Shown piece by piece: positions 1-10,650 of a DNA stretch of 22,553 nt. Source of the DNA: Azolla pinnata (lineage: Eukaryota; Streptophyta; Polypodiopsida; Salviniales; Salviniaceae); contig JBBBWG010009668.1 in the NCBI GenBank assembly GCA_037176905.1, forward strand, positions 1 through 22,553, read 5' to 3'. The position numbers and the translations under genes were made by a program. Within the stretch, counting starts at the first letter, position 1, and every line of letters begins with the position of its first letter. The notes under the pieces are model-generated. The model saw only the letters and a list, made by a program, of their open reading frames with translations, had not been told where the DNA came from and ran no database searches.

Positions 1-333
1 GGCATGGCATGTGGCATGACATATGTGGCGCGGCATGTGGCGTGGCATGGCATGGCATGTGGCATGACATATGTGGCACGGCATGTGGCGTGGCATGGCA
101 TGGCATGGAATGTGGCATGTGGCATGGCATGTGGCGTGGCATTTCATGTGGCATGGCATGTGGCATGGCATGTGGCATGGCATGTGGCATGGCATGTGGC
201 ATGGCATATGTGGCGTGGCATGGTATGGCATGGAATGTGGCATGTGGCATGTGGCGTGGCATTTCATGTGGCATGACATGTGGCATGGCATGTGGCATGG
301 CATGTGGCATGGCATGTGGCATGCATGAGCTCA
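1..333. repeat. CATGG-rich minisatellite, cut by window edge
   Basis: Almost all of this stretch is built from GGCATG, GTGGCATG and GTGGCGTGGC blocks, a basic unit of about 11 bp. A higher-order structure is visible: the block starting GGAATGTGGCATG near 107, with its distinctive GGCATTTCATGTGG, returns near 232, about 125 bp later. The first about 50 bp (with GACATATGTGG) are also duplicated. No stop codon falls in any forward frame, so periodic open frames exist, but they are repeat artefacts with no coding signal. The array runs off the left edge, so its full length is unknown. Confidence 0.93.
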
Positions 334-2284
334 TTGGCTAATTCTGATTTGGCCGCAATATTACCCGTTCGATTCCTGCACTGATCTCTTGACATTGTAC
401 TGTTCGAGCGAGAACGTTAGGTGCCTGCATGTGTGCTCTTTAGGTTAGCAATGCAAACCAGCGCCTTTCGCCTCGTCTCAAACACTTGAAACTGGTGTTA
501 GGTCTCGGTGAGTTAAGCCATCTGGCGCCTTCGGACTCGCGTTTGCTTGGATCTTTGGTTCGGTTGATGCTCTTCCTTCCGTCGTCTGTTCTGCAGAACA
601 TTTCACAAAAAAAAAAACGTGGGAACTCGCAAACCGATCATGCTGATCCTTCTCTTTCGTCAGTGTTTCGCTGCCTTTCTCATCTTTTGCTTTTACTTTG
701 CATTGCTTCGTTGATCTTTCTTTTCCGTTTTTCGTTCGCAATATCCACCACTTACTGTTGATAAGTTTGTCGAAAAAATATTGCCAGAATTAATCTTAGT
801 AACTCTCGTAAAAACGTTACAAGATATCACCAATATCTTTCGGATTAATGTATTCTTCTTCGGGAAAATACCTGAGTCCATTACGAGGCAATAAAACAAC
901 CAGGAGGGAGGAATGCGCTCCCATATTGGCACATGCAACTTCATTTAAAAAAATTTAAAAAATTTATCCAGTTGTCCCGAGAAATTCAACCTTCGTAACA
1001 TTGGCACCATCGTTTTGTGACCACGCATATTTTTTAAATTCTCGTTGCAAATCTGGTGACATGTTCATCTGTACCTTTCTAACAACTTGAATAGAATCAA
1101 ACCAAGTACCTTGATAAAGCATCTCGCGTCTTGCTTTTTACACTTGCTATAAAATGGTAAATCTCATGCTCGTCTACTTGTTTGATGTTTCCGCCTAATT
1201 TTGCCTGCATATAATTAGAAATTTGTCATTCCACCCTTGCCCTACATGTATCACAAATTTAATAGCATTTACATCTAAATAGAAAGTTACAGTTGCGCAA
1301 TGTATCCACAATTTTGGTCCTCGATTAAAAAATCTTGAAATAATTAACATATAAGAAAAGACGTATAAAATTCTCAATCACACTTGCTGCATATATTCAT
1401 AAACCCAAATGCAATGTTTGATACTCATTACATAAGACACATCTATCATTATTAACTTATTTTAAATCGATGCATCGGGGTATTTCTTGGTCCTTTGATT
1501 TGCCCAATTTTCTTTTCACTACATCCACAACGTGGCCGGAATATCTATGCTTAGAATCGTGCAAGAGTTGTTTTGTAGACCACATTGGTTTTTGTTATAA
1601 GTCTAGTGTGTAAATTTTTGGCATTTCCATTTTATTGAGTAAAAAATAACATTATACCAGAATTTTCACATACACTATTCGCGCCTGTTTTTTTTCTTTC
1701 TTAACATAGCTTGTCATGTGGCAAGTCCCAGAGTTTAGTTTTCACCATTGTATTCATACGTTGTAATATTTGCATTCATCAAAAATATCAAATGTAATTC
1801 GCAAATATATGAACGGCAAACGAATGTGAATATTTTAAGTACTATACTTTATATTTGAATTTATTTTTTATAAGGAAACTTGGCATAGCACTTGCAGTAA
1901 AATAAAATCTCACATATTCCTTTCCAATAATTTTATTTTATTACCAATTTTATTAAAAGTATACAGTTTATTCTTTTTTATTTTAAAGTTTTTTAATTCT
2001 CAAATAATACTTTTATACTAGAATACGAATGCTCAAATATATTCTTGACTAAAATATATGACTATATTTATGGATGAGTGTTTTTTTCTAATTGTAAATG
2101 CATGAGTTAACGTGATATTAGATCTTACATTATAATAATAGTTTTTAATATCAGCTATTTTAGTGGTATTAACATACTATAATGATGTGGAGTTATAAGG
2201 TTCAATTCTTGCCTTGTCCACCTTATATGTTTTTTATATGTAAATGACTTAGGCTTATCATTGCATGTATTACATTTACCGTGA
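334..2284. other. AT-rich intergenic DNA without a supported gene
   Basis: No open frame here has coding character; the short frames at 478-944 and 1195-1377 have no recognisable domain. From about 950 the DNA becomes strongly AT-rich, with runs of T and A. One tRNA-like segment (about 2150-2215) is listed separately. A weaker B-box-like sequence, GTTCGATTCCTGC, lies near 370. I see nothing else of note. Confidence 0.6.
2150..2215 (+). repeat. Degenerate tRNA-like (SINE-like) segment
   Basis: TTTTAGTGGTATTAA (about 2158-2172) resembles the A box of a tRNA promoter. About 35-40 bp further on, AAGGTTCAATTCTTGCC (about 2198-2214) resembles the B box (consensus GGTTCRANNCC). There is no convincing cloverleaf, so this is at best a tRNA-derived repeat. 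It resembles the cluster at 16877-17330. The assignment is an inference from motif and spacing only. Confidence 0.35.
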
Positions 2285-2314
2285 CACTGATGGCTGCAAG
2301 ACTGATGGCTGCAA
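2285..2314. repeat. 15-bp tandem duplication
   Basis: The unit ACTGATGGCTGCAAG occurs twice back to back, a perfect local duplication. It has no evident function. Confidence 0.85.
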
Positions 2315-2359
2315 GAATGTGGTAGGTATATTGGAAAATTAGAGAAGTATAATTTCGAT

Positions 2360-2600
2360 CAAAGTCAAGTGAAAATTTTGGAGTATAATGTGGTATCTCC
2401 AAGGATCCTACGATGGTTCAAACATAAATTGTTGATGGTTTTTTCTCAACTCCAAGCCTTCGTTGTCCATAAGACTTTTGAGTTAATTTCTCCGAGACAT
2501 TGGAGGCCTCAACTTCAACACTTCAACGAGGATTATGTTCGTAATGGTAATCGATCGAAGAGCATAACTTTGCTCAAAATCAAGTGAAAATTTTGGGGTG
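2360..2600. repeat. Direct repeats about 215 bp apart, at the edge of the minisatellite
   Basis: TCAAGTGAAAATTTTGG, with similar flanks (TCAAAG or TCAAAA before it), occurs near 2365 and again near 2580. The second copy abuts the start of the long minisatellite. The interval contains a 72-codon open frame of no recognised family. The direct repeats could mark an insertion or an array boundary, but they do not identify an element. Confidence 0.6.
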
Positions 2601-3915
2601 CGCCGAATGCCAGCGTACGTATATACGTATGAATGAGTGAATGTACCCCGTGTGCCAACATACGTAGACTGAATGTAGACCGTATTCCAATGCAAGTATG
2701 TGTATGGGTGGATGAATCTGCTAGCGCATGTATATGTATGGATGAGTGAATGTACACTATATTCCAACGTATGCATATATACTACCGAATGAATGTAAAC
2801 CGTATACCAGCGTATGTATACGTATGGATGACTGAATGTAGAACGTATTCCAATGTGAGTATGTGTATGGGCGGATGAATTGTGTATACGTATGGACGAG
2901 TGAATGTACACCGTATTCCAACGTATGTATATATACTACCGGATGAATGTAAGCCGTATACCAGCGTGTGTATACGTATGGATGAGTGCATGTACACCGT
3001 ATTCCAACGTATGTATATATACTACCGGATGAATGTAAGCCGTATGCCAGCGTATGTATACGTATGGATGAGTGCATGTACACCGTATTCCAAGGTATAT
3101 ATATGTATGGATGAACAAATGCACGTATGCGTATGAATGAGTGGATGGTGCACCGTATTCCAACGTATGTTTACGTATGGATGAACGAACGCATGCCGTA
3201 TGCCAACATATGTATATGCATGGATGAGCAAATATACACCGTATTCCACCGTATTTGAATGTCTGGGTGGATGAGAGTGAATGTACACCGTATGCCAACG
3301 TATGTATACGTCTGGGTGGATGGGTGTACGGCGTATGCCAGCGTATGTATAATGGATGAGTGGGTGTGCACCGTATGCCATCGTATGTAAACGATGGGTG
3401 CACGGTGTACGCCAACGTATGTACGATGGATGAGTGAACGTACGGCGTACGCCAACGCATGCAAATGTCAGGGTGGATGGGTTGTACGGCGTATGGAAGC
3501 GTATGTATAACGGACGAGGGAACGTACACCGTATGAAAGCGTATGAAAATGCCCGGCTGGATGGGTGTACGGCGTATGCCAGCGTATGTACAATGGACGA
3601 GAGGGCGCACACCGTATGTAGAATGGGTGAGTGGGTGTGCACCGTATGCCAGCGTATGTAAACGATGGATGTACGGCGTATGCCAGCGTATGTACGGTGG
3701 AGGAGGGATCGTACGGCGTATGCCCGTGCATGCAGCTAGCTAGCTGTCTGGGTGTAGTACGGCGTATGCCAGCGTACGTATAACGGATGAGGGGATGTAC
3801 ACCGTATGGCAGCGTATGCAAAGGTCTGGCTGGGTGGGTGTACGGCGTATGCCAGCGTATGTACACTGGGGGGGGCGAATGTACGCCGTATGCCACCGTA
3901 TGTGTATACACAGGG
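2596..3915. repeat. Long diverged minisatellite, unit about 43 bp
   Basis: About 30 diverged copies of a unit built around CCGTATGCCAGCGTATGTA followed by an ACGTATGGATGAGTG-like part. The left end is AT-richer (TATATACTACCGGATGAATG variants). The right end is GC-richer (GGTGTACGGCGTATGCCAGC variants). Several units carry palindromic cores such as GTATAC and GTACGGCGTAC. The minus strand stays open in more than one frame, giving periodic frames of 147 to 224 codons with TLAYGVHS-like and IRWHTPYTHP-like motifs. These are by-products of stop-free repeats. The array ends just before the GA tract upstream of the CK2 beta transcription unit. Confidence 0.93.
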
Positions 3916-3943
3916 ATGGATTGGGCGGACAGGTGTGAACGCG

Positions 3944-3992
3944 CGGGTAGAGAGAGGAGAGAGAAAGAGGAGAGAGAGAGAGGAGAGAGACT

Positions 3993-4030
<38 letters not shown>
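3944..4030. repeat. GA-rich tract with pure (AG)18
   Basis: Purine-rich GAGAGG/AGAGAG sequence leads into an uninterrupted AG run at 3995-4030. GA/CT tracts near plant core promoters can be bound by GAGA-binding (BBR/BPC) factors, but that role is only an inference here. Confidence 0.9.
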
Positions 4031-4033
<3 letters not shown>

Positions 4034-4087
4034 ACAGTAGAGAACGAGAGGAGGGTCTGAGCCCGACTCGAACTCTCAGGCCCGCGA

Positions 4088-4137
4088 TTAGGGTTAGGGT
4101 TAGGGTTAGGGTTAGGGTTAGGGTTAGATTTAGGGGG
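4088..4137 (+). repeat. Interstitial telomere-like (TTAGGG)6 tract
   Basis: Six exact TTAGGG units at 4088-4123 are followed by TTAGA and then TTTAGGGGGGG. Most plant telomeres use TTTAGGG; here the six-base form dominates and one seven-base unit ends the tract. The G-rich strand is the strand of the following gene. Short telomere-like motifs (telo boxes) are known near transcription starts of plant housekeeping and translation genes, so a promoter role is plausible. Slippage or end-healing are alternatives. Confidence 0.9.
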
Positions 4138-4259
4138 GGCTGGAGCCATTCCTTCCTTCCCGCTCCTTCCTCCTTTCCTTCCTTCGCCTCCGCGTTTCTG
4201 CTCCGCCTTCTCCTCCAAAGTCAAAATTTCCAACGTCTGCGCCGATTCCCCTCTTCCAG
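4138..4259 (+). promoter_or_regulatory. Probable 5' leader exon of the CK2 beta gene
   Basis: This is a C/T-rich stretch (CCTTCCTTCC, CCTCCTTTCC, CTTCTCCTCC) that looks like a plant 5' untranslated leader. It ends in CTTCCAG followed by GTATGTG, a strong donor at 4259/4260. No ATG occurs before the donor. The next gene on this strand is CK2 beta, starting at 7221, so this is best read as its first non-coding exon. The link across about 2.7 kb is inferred and needs transcript evidence. Confidence 0.45.
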
Positions 4260-7164
4260 GTATGTGCATCTTCCCCCCTTCTGCTTCTTCTTCTCCTTTC
4301 ATCACCAGCAGCATCAGCATCAGCATAATCATCAACACCACCACCAACATCATCATCTTCAGCATCGTCTCCGCACCTTCTGCTGTTTTTTTGTCCCAGT
4401 CTGGGGTTTTTTTAGGGGCGCGCTACTCTCGGCTAACGCGCTTTGCGCAGTTCATTCTTCCATTTCTTTTTTTTTTGCTTGCCTGGACAGATCCTCCAAA
4501 ACCTCCGGCGCTCTTCCCTCCGTCTTTTCTTGGGGAGAGGGCGGTTTTTTCGGTCATCTCTTTCTGCCTTGGCTTTACTTGTTTGTGAAAGTCAAGTCAA
4601 GCCAAGCCAAGTCACATGATTTTCCTTCTGCGAGCACGGGGTCAAGATCTTGCTACTTCTGACCTCGTTCAGCATCGGGTCATGCCATTCGTTTTTCACG
4701 CTTAGGGTTTTTCACGTTTTTCACGCTGCATCTTTTTTCTATTTGGTTCCTTCCTTCTCCTATTTCGCCGCGTTTCGAAAACCCAGCCCTATTTTTATTT
4801 TTATCTTGTTCCTGTGAAGGATGGTCAGGTCATGGAAGGTTTTGCTGTGTTTGCAAAAACGGTTTTCTCATGAATTTCTTCCCATTTTGCGGTTGTAAAA
4901 CCATGTCTGTACATCTTTTGTTATTATTTTTCTTGTATGACGAAGAGGCTTAGAGTTTAGTAATGCCGTCTTTGCCCTATTTCTTGAGTCAATGTTGTTC
5001 ACTCGCTAAGGTATGGTAAGGATCTCTCTATTTTTACATGTTTGTTATCCTAGCTCAGTCTAATTTTATTGCTCGGAAGAAGCTCAACATCTCGTTCCGA
5101 AGCTTCTTTAGGGTTCTTGGTTGTAAGGTTTTGCTGTCCTTGATAATGTTTAGCTGAGTGTCCATTTACCATTTTTCCTACCTCAAGACGAGGTTAGGGT
5201 ATTTCACGAAGGAGCTGTTTGTTAAAACTAAGATCAGAAATAGAGTGTTGTTCCAAACCGTGATTATATGCGAAGCGTTGTAAAGATGAAGAAGTGTATC
5301 ATATTGAAACCTTAAATCTTACGGATTAAATTCACATTCATCAACTTTATGATTTATCCCCGACTGAATTTGATTTCTTTAGCTGATACCAGGAATTGGT
5401 GTACAAGCGTTCCAAACCTCCATGATATGTTAAGTGACGGTAAGGTGACAGGATTCTGACGTTTATTTAGGCTCTCTAGAATGTTGCCAAACTATTTCTC
5501 CTGCATTGAGTTTAGGCTATGTTCTATCCCCGATTAAAGTGCAGTTTTAGCTATGATCTGTATGGGGGTGCGAGCATGCTATATGTTAGGTGATATAGAG
5601 ATGAATAAAGTGAAGATAATTATTTGCTCTTCATTCAAAGTTATTGGTCTGGACAAAGGATATTGCACTGTGACAATTGTTTCTATAATGATTGATCCAA
5701 TGTTATCCCAGTTATGCGTATCAATGCAGTCGAACTGGACTAATGTTGTGCTAAAGAAAGCGGTAGCAGAGACTGGTTATTTTCGGGATACCTGTCAACT
5801 AAAAGATTGGGAGGCTACATAAGCTGGCCCTGCAGAAATTTCCTTAAAAAATTACTACGCAAAAATTAATATTGAAAAAAAAATCATGGTAAAGAGTAAT
5901 TTTGTTATAGTATCAGCTAATAAATTCTTCTTCATTGAAAGCCAAGACCGAGCCACAATTATTTAGTAGAACTCAGTTACCTTGTCCATGAACGAAGAAC
6001 CTTTGTTCTATCATAAACATTGCAGTTGATGAGAAGTTATGATAATCATATGATATAATAATTGTTGATAACAGAACATAGGAAAGGACTATATTGGGAG
6101 CAGTATAATGGAAATTATAATTGTAGAGAACTATTGATTGAAGGACCTGATGAAAAGTAGCAATGGATTGTTATTGAATTAGCAGGTGAGAATGCAGAAC
6201 TGCATGCCAAAGTACCTACTAACAAAGATTGTGGTCTTATTTGTATGATCATCTCTATGAAAATGTCTAGAAATTTGTTCTGAGTTAGCCCAGTTAATGA
6301 CTGACATGGACATGTCAAACCTACTGAGCTTGTCAGTAATGCCCGTTCTGATGCAGGAATAATGTAAAATGAAAGATATCAAAGACATTCTTGATTGGCT
6401 TTTGATCATACCGTCTTTACTGGAAGATGTCAAAATGATAGTTTAAAAGATGAATAATATGCTAGATCTTTGTAATAATCCAAAATGACTGCACTTCAAT
6501 GTGTATTGGTGGGACTATTTAACAGATGCTAAGACTATGAAGGTCATCTTTGATTGTGCAATGGAGAATAATGGCCTAGATGCTGTAGAGTAATTTCTGT
6601 AGGAAATGTCCTGGACAAATCGTGCAGAGAGAGTGTGACAGTTGTGGTGTACACCTACTCCAGATAAAAAACCAAGTGTATGCTGTTGTTTCTTAGTGGT
6701 GAACAGGAGTCACAAAGTTTTCTGAATCTTTTGTGGAGGTGCTCATTGATTTTTATTACCACAATTGGGTGTTCATCCTTAAACAAATGGTTTAGGTTCA
6801 GACTTGTTTTCTATGGAGCTTTACAGTTTCCCTTTCATCTTTTTCTCTACGACAAGCTGAAAAGTAGATTCGTCTTAATTCTGTATATATGAAAGGGTAT
6901 TCCTATTTTTTTTTGTTTTTAATGTGTGTTGCAGTGCTTATTTTTGTTAATTTCGCTTTGCAGGTTTGTTGCTCTCACACAAGAACACCTTTGGAGAGTC
7001 AACTCATGTTGCGTAAATACGTCATGCAAAAAAGTAAGAAACATATCTCAGGCATATTGCCTTTTTTTTGTATTTCGGTTTTTCATGTGTTTCTTACTCT
7101 TGCACACAGTTTCCTATCACTTTTTACAACAACTTTGCTCTTAAGAAACACTTCATGCTGCTAG
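4260..7164 (+). other. Probable 5' leader intron(s) upstream of CK2 beta
   Basis: T-rich, intron-like DNA with no supported coding region. It starts at the good donor at 4260. TTTGCAG at 6961-6963 and GTAAGAAAC at 7034 could bound a small non-coding exon (6964-7033). GCTGCTAG at 7157-7164 could be the last acceptor before the start codon at 7221. A CAT/CAC-rich patch lies at 4300-4370. The 89-codon open frame at 5553-5822 and the broken frames around 6100-6660 show no recognisable domain. Confidence 0.4.
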
Positions 7165-7220
7165 ACATTTTTTCCAAGACTCTTCTCCGAGGCTCTTGGT
7201 GAAGGAGCAACTTGGGTAAT

Positions 7221-10200
7221 ATGTACAAAGACCGTGGGGAAGGACGTGCTGTGAGTCGCGAGTCTATAGACAGTAAGAAACGCATAGATGATTCATTAGA
7301 AAAAACATCTCCATCGACATCCAAGGCAAGCGCAAAGGATAAAGAGCGCATGTCCATGCCGTCCACATCAAGTGCACGGCGCACAGGATCTGTGGATGCA
7401 AGGGATGCAAGGGCTAACTTTGAGAAAACTAAGTTTCCAGATAATGGTAAACCCACTTCCTCTTCATACTTTGTATTTTATATTCTATTTATCATATATT
7501 CTAGAATCAATTGCATAATATGGTGTGTGGCTGAGTGGATTAGCTGTCCTGAAGAGAAATCCTGTCGTACACAATTTAATTTCTTTCTCTACTTGTGATT
7601 GCGTTGTGGGTAATTTTCGTTAAATCTATTTGTGCTGTGGTCAAACACTTTTCTACTCACCTGTGGATTTATGAATACTACGATGTATATAGCATAAGCA
7701 CACGCTAGATGGTGACAGTAAATCTTGAGGTTTTTCAGTATGTGATCTACTTGATTGCATAGTATGTGATCTAGCAGTGTGAGTGCAATGTACTGCCAAC
7801 GAGATATATTTTCTATCATCAAATTTTAAGGTTAGGATACATTAATTGCACCCAGTAATATTTTTAAAATCGATAATTTGATGGGTGTTATATGCCTATT
7901 TGCTTTAACATCATAAACACACCGAAGTTATCTCAAAATATTGGTTACAAGTTTGTGTCTACTTCTTTTCTTTAGCTATTTAGTCTCAATCTCTTCATTT
8001 ATGTCTGGCGTGTATTTATGTTCAAAAATCACGAACGCAAGAACATCATTGCATGTAATATGTTATTACTAAAGGAAATGTTTATTTGGATAACAACAAC
8101 AGTTGATGCCATTATGGTCAGTATGCCATGATTATGAAGATATTTGTGGCACGAGTGGAAATGTGTATGATGTCAAGTAAGAAATTTCTAATATGTGTGT
8201 GAACTACAACATTTATCATGTCTGTTGTTCGTGTAAAGAAAGTCAGTTTTTGTTTTCTTTGTAATGTAATTTTTCTTTGAGATGTCGTTGCCGCCCTAAA
8301 TTTTATAGGGAAATAAACTGAGGAGTTTGTTTTTATAAATGGTAATTGCGTGCTGATTTAACTTTCACTAAAGTGCTTGTAAAGAAGTAAGAACTGTAAT
8401 ATAGCCGATATAAGATGAAATTCTAGTGTGTAATGCTGTTTTCAACATATACAGTGGATTCAGCTATTTATTGTTGTTCTACCAATCATATAAAGTTGGT
8501 TTGGAATTATGTAAACAATATTTCTTTTCATGTGGGTACATGTGTAGAACGAAAGTAAGATCTTAGTTCTTGAATCTTTTTTGTTTGTTTGTCTTCAAAA
8601 TGGTCGATTTCAAATGTATATAATCTAGCTTCTTTGTTGTATGAGGCTGAAATTAAAAATTAATATTCACCATTCTAGCTCTGGTAAGCAGCATTTTTTA
8701 TGACCCTAACAGTTGTAGATTAGAGTGACTGTACTTCAAATAAATGTCGACTTTGCTGTTTGTCCAATTTTCATCTGTTGATCTCTTAACGTGATAGATA
8801 GTTTATTGCTGCAGGGGAAGATTCGGAGACAGACACTGAAGGGTCAGATGTTAGTGGGTCAGATGGAGATGATACTTCCTGGATTGCATGGTTTTGTGGA
8901 TTGAGAGGGAATGAGTTCTTTTGTGAAATTGATGATGAATACATAAATGATGACTTCAATTTAAGTGGATTAACCAGCCAAGTGCCGTACTATGATTATG
9001 CACTGGATCTCATTCTTGATGCTGAAGGTGGCAATGGTAATGTCTTATTTTTTGGTGGATTGTGGAGTGTAGTAATAGTTTATAGGTTTCCTGTATGTTT
9101 TTTTTGGGAAACTCTAAATAGCTTCTATTTGTAAGAAAAGCAATATGTTGAAAAATTAGGTATCGTTGATCATAAATCAAAACTTTTTGGAAGACTATAA
9201 CGTCCATGTGATTCTATTTTTTTTCGATATTTAGTCAGTTACTTGTTTTTGAATCAAGAGTCCAAATATACTTCCATTGTCTTTGAAATGTAGCTTACTA
9301 TGGTTAGTTTTTTTTAGGGGAGTTGCTTACGGCGGACCAGAATGAGATGGTTGAATCTGCGGCGGAGTTGCTGTATGGCCTTATTCATGTCCGATACATC
9401 CTGACAACGAAAGGCCTAAATGCAATGGTATTTAGCTCATTCATATGAGGGGAAAATCACCAAATTCCCCCTAACCTGTGAGATATTTACCACCGTACTC
9501 TTAACTTTTTAAAATTTACCAGAGCACACTGTATTACAAAGTAACTACTGTGTTCATATTCTAGTAATTTTTAAACAGTTAAGGGGGTTTCTAGTAAGCT
9601 ACAAATATTGTAGTAATATTTGTAGCTTAAACATGTGGGGGGAAACACTGGTTGCCCCTTGTTTGTGGGGTGTTTGCAAGAATGGTCTCACTTTTTCGAC
9701 TTGTTCTGGGGTTTTCTTGCTAATACCTGACAAATTCAGGCATTTTGACATATCTTCCTTTTACATGGCTCAGAAAAGCAACTGTAAAACTTGAGTAAAG
9801 GACACTCTGGTTTTTTATTGCAGTTAGACAAGTACAAAAACATGGATTTCGGTCGCTGCCCGAGGGTTTTCTGTGCTGGACAACCTTGTCTACCTGTTGG
9901 CCAATCTGACATTCCCCGAAATTCCACAGTGAAAATTTACTGCCCAAAATGTGAGGACGTTTACTACCCAAGGTCGAAATACCAAGGCAGTATCCTAAAG
10001 CAGCCTATATTTTTTCTGTTTGCATTTTGAACTCAGTGCTTATATTCTGATTCTTATTGTAAAGTAAATATTAGGTGCCAATCTAACAAGGGTAAGGTAT
10101 TTTGTTAAATAAACCGGCTGTTATTTTTGAATTTTCTTTTTCTTTGAGAGGTTAGATGTGGTTTTCACTTGACAAGAACACAGATGTTGATGGAGCGTTT

Positions 10201-10320
10201 TTTGGGACAACATTTCCTCATCTGTTTCTGATGTCATATCCCTATATGAAGCCAGTGAAACCAACAGCAACTTATGTGCCAAGGATTTTTGGATTCAAAA
10301 TTCACAAAAGTGCAAGATAA
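7221..10320 (+). CDS. CKB: Casein kinase II regulatory (beta) subunit, five coding exons
   Basis: This is the regulatory subunit of protein kinase CK2. Two beta subunits dimerise through a zinc finger and hold two catalytic alpha subunits, tuning substrate choice in nucleus and cytosol. Exons are 7221-7446, 8815-9036, 9318-9427, 9824-9989 and 10184-10320; all junctions are GT-AG and keep frame, giving 286 residues and TAA. The first ATG ([14 protein letters not shown]) matches the plant family start. Residues 1-76 are the Ser/Lys-rich plant extension. Residues 77-95 are acidic ([11 protein letters not shown]). Then come [17 protein letters not shown] and [13 protein letters not shown]. The zinc ligands are C198, C203, C226 and C229, in CPRVFC and CPKC, with the spacing of human CK2 beta. 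The C-terminal part has [15 protein letters not shown] and ends [10 protein letters not shown]. The length is normal for plants. The paralogue number cannot be assigned. Introns are 1368, 281, 396 and 194 bp. Confidence 0.97.
9447..9720. repeat. Probable non-autonomous repeat in CK2 beta intron 3, with perfect hairpin
   Basis: The segment starts with GGGGAAAATCACCAAATTCC and ends with a GGGG-rich part (GTGGGGTGTTTGCAAGAATG). Such blocks of CCCC/GGGG with ACCAAATT resemble dispersed plant repeats. Its middle holds a perfect 15-bp inverted repeat: arms 9595-9609 (TAAGCTACAAATATT) and 9615-9629, loop GTAGT. The outer ends are not clean inverted repeats and no target-site duplication is clear, so the boundaries are approximate. 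It lies between the exon 3 donor at 9428 and the exon 4 acceptor at 9823. Confidence 0.5.
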
Positions 10321-10650
10321 AGAATGCGGATAATTCAGTTATGCATTGGAAGAGACTTCGGATATTTCTCAGACTACAACTATGTAGGGGTCTGGATGAG
10401 ATTTTTGGTTCGAAGGCCTGATTAAACAAGTGTGATCTGATGAGAAGGGAATTTCAGCAATCACTTCTAGGTCATTTACTTGGAGCAACAGAGCTATGGG
10501 AGAAGGGATGCCTTCTCTTTCTACTACTACAGAATGACTCTGTACCAACTTTTTTCAAGTGGGTCTAAATTCGAGGAAGGAAACTAGCCTGTTTTTACAC
10601 ATTTTAATTGTAAGGGTATGTCCAGTGTTCTTGTATTGATTTGAATATAA
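10321..10650 (+). other. Likely 3' untranslated region of CK2 beta
   Basis: This follows the TAA directly. No canonical AATAAA is visible; the TTTTAATTG and TTGAATATAA stretches at about 10600-10650 could serve as weak polyadenylation signals. The end point is an estimate. Confidence 0.35.

Noticed and set aside
2483..3911. Minus-strand frames up to 224 codons with periodic HTLAYGVHS-like text
   Set aside because: They are translations of the stop-free minisatellite; overlapping frames are equally open and the text follows the DNA period.
3736..4365. 209-codon minus-strand frame with Met/Leu and Ser/Leu runs
   Set aside because: It reads through the CAT-rich patch, telomere-like tract, GA tract and minisatellite; low-complexity artefact.
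5553..5822. 89-codon plus-strand frame
   Set aside because: No recognisable domain, inside a probable leader intron, length within chance for this composition.
7212..7220. Start of CK2 beta three codons upstream of the ATG
   Set aside because: That codon is TTG; the ATG at 7221 matches the MY(K/R)DRG start of plant CK2 beta proteins.
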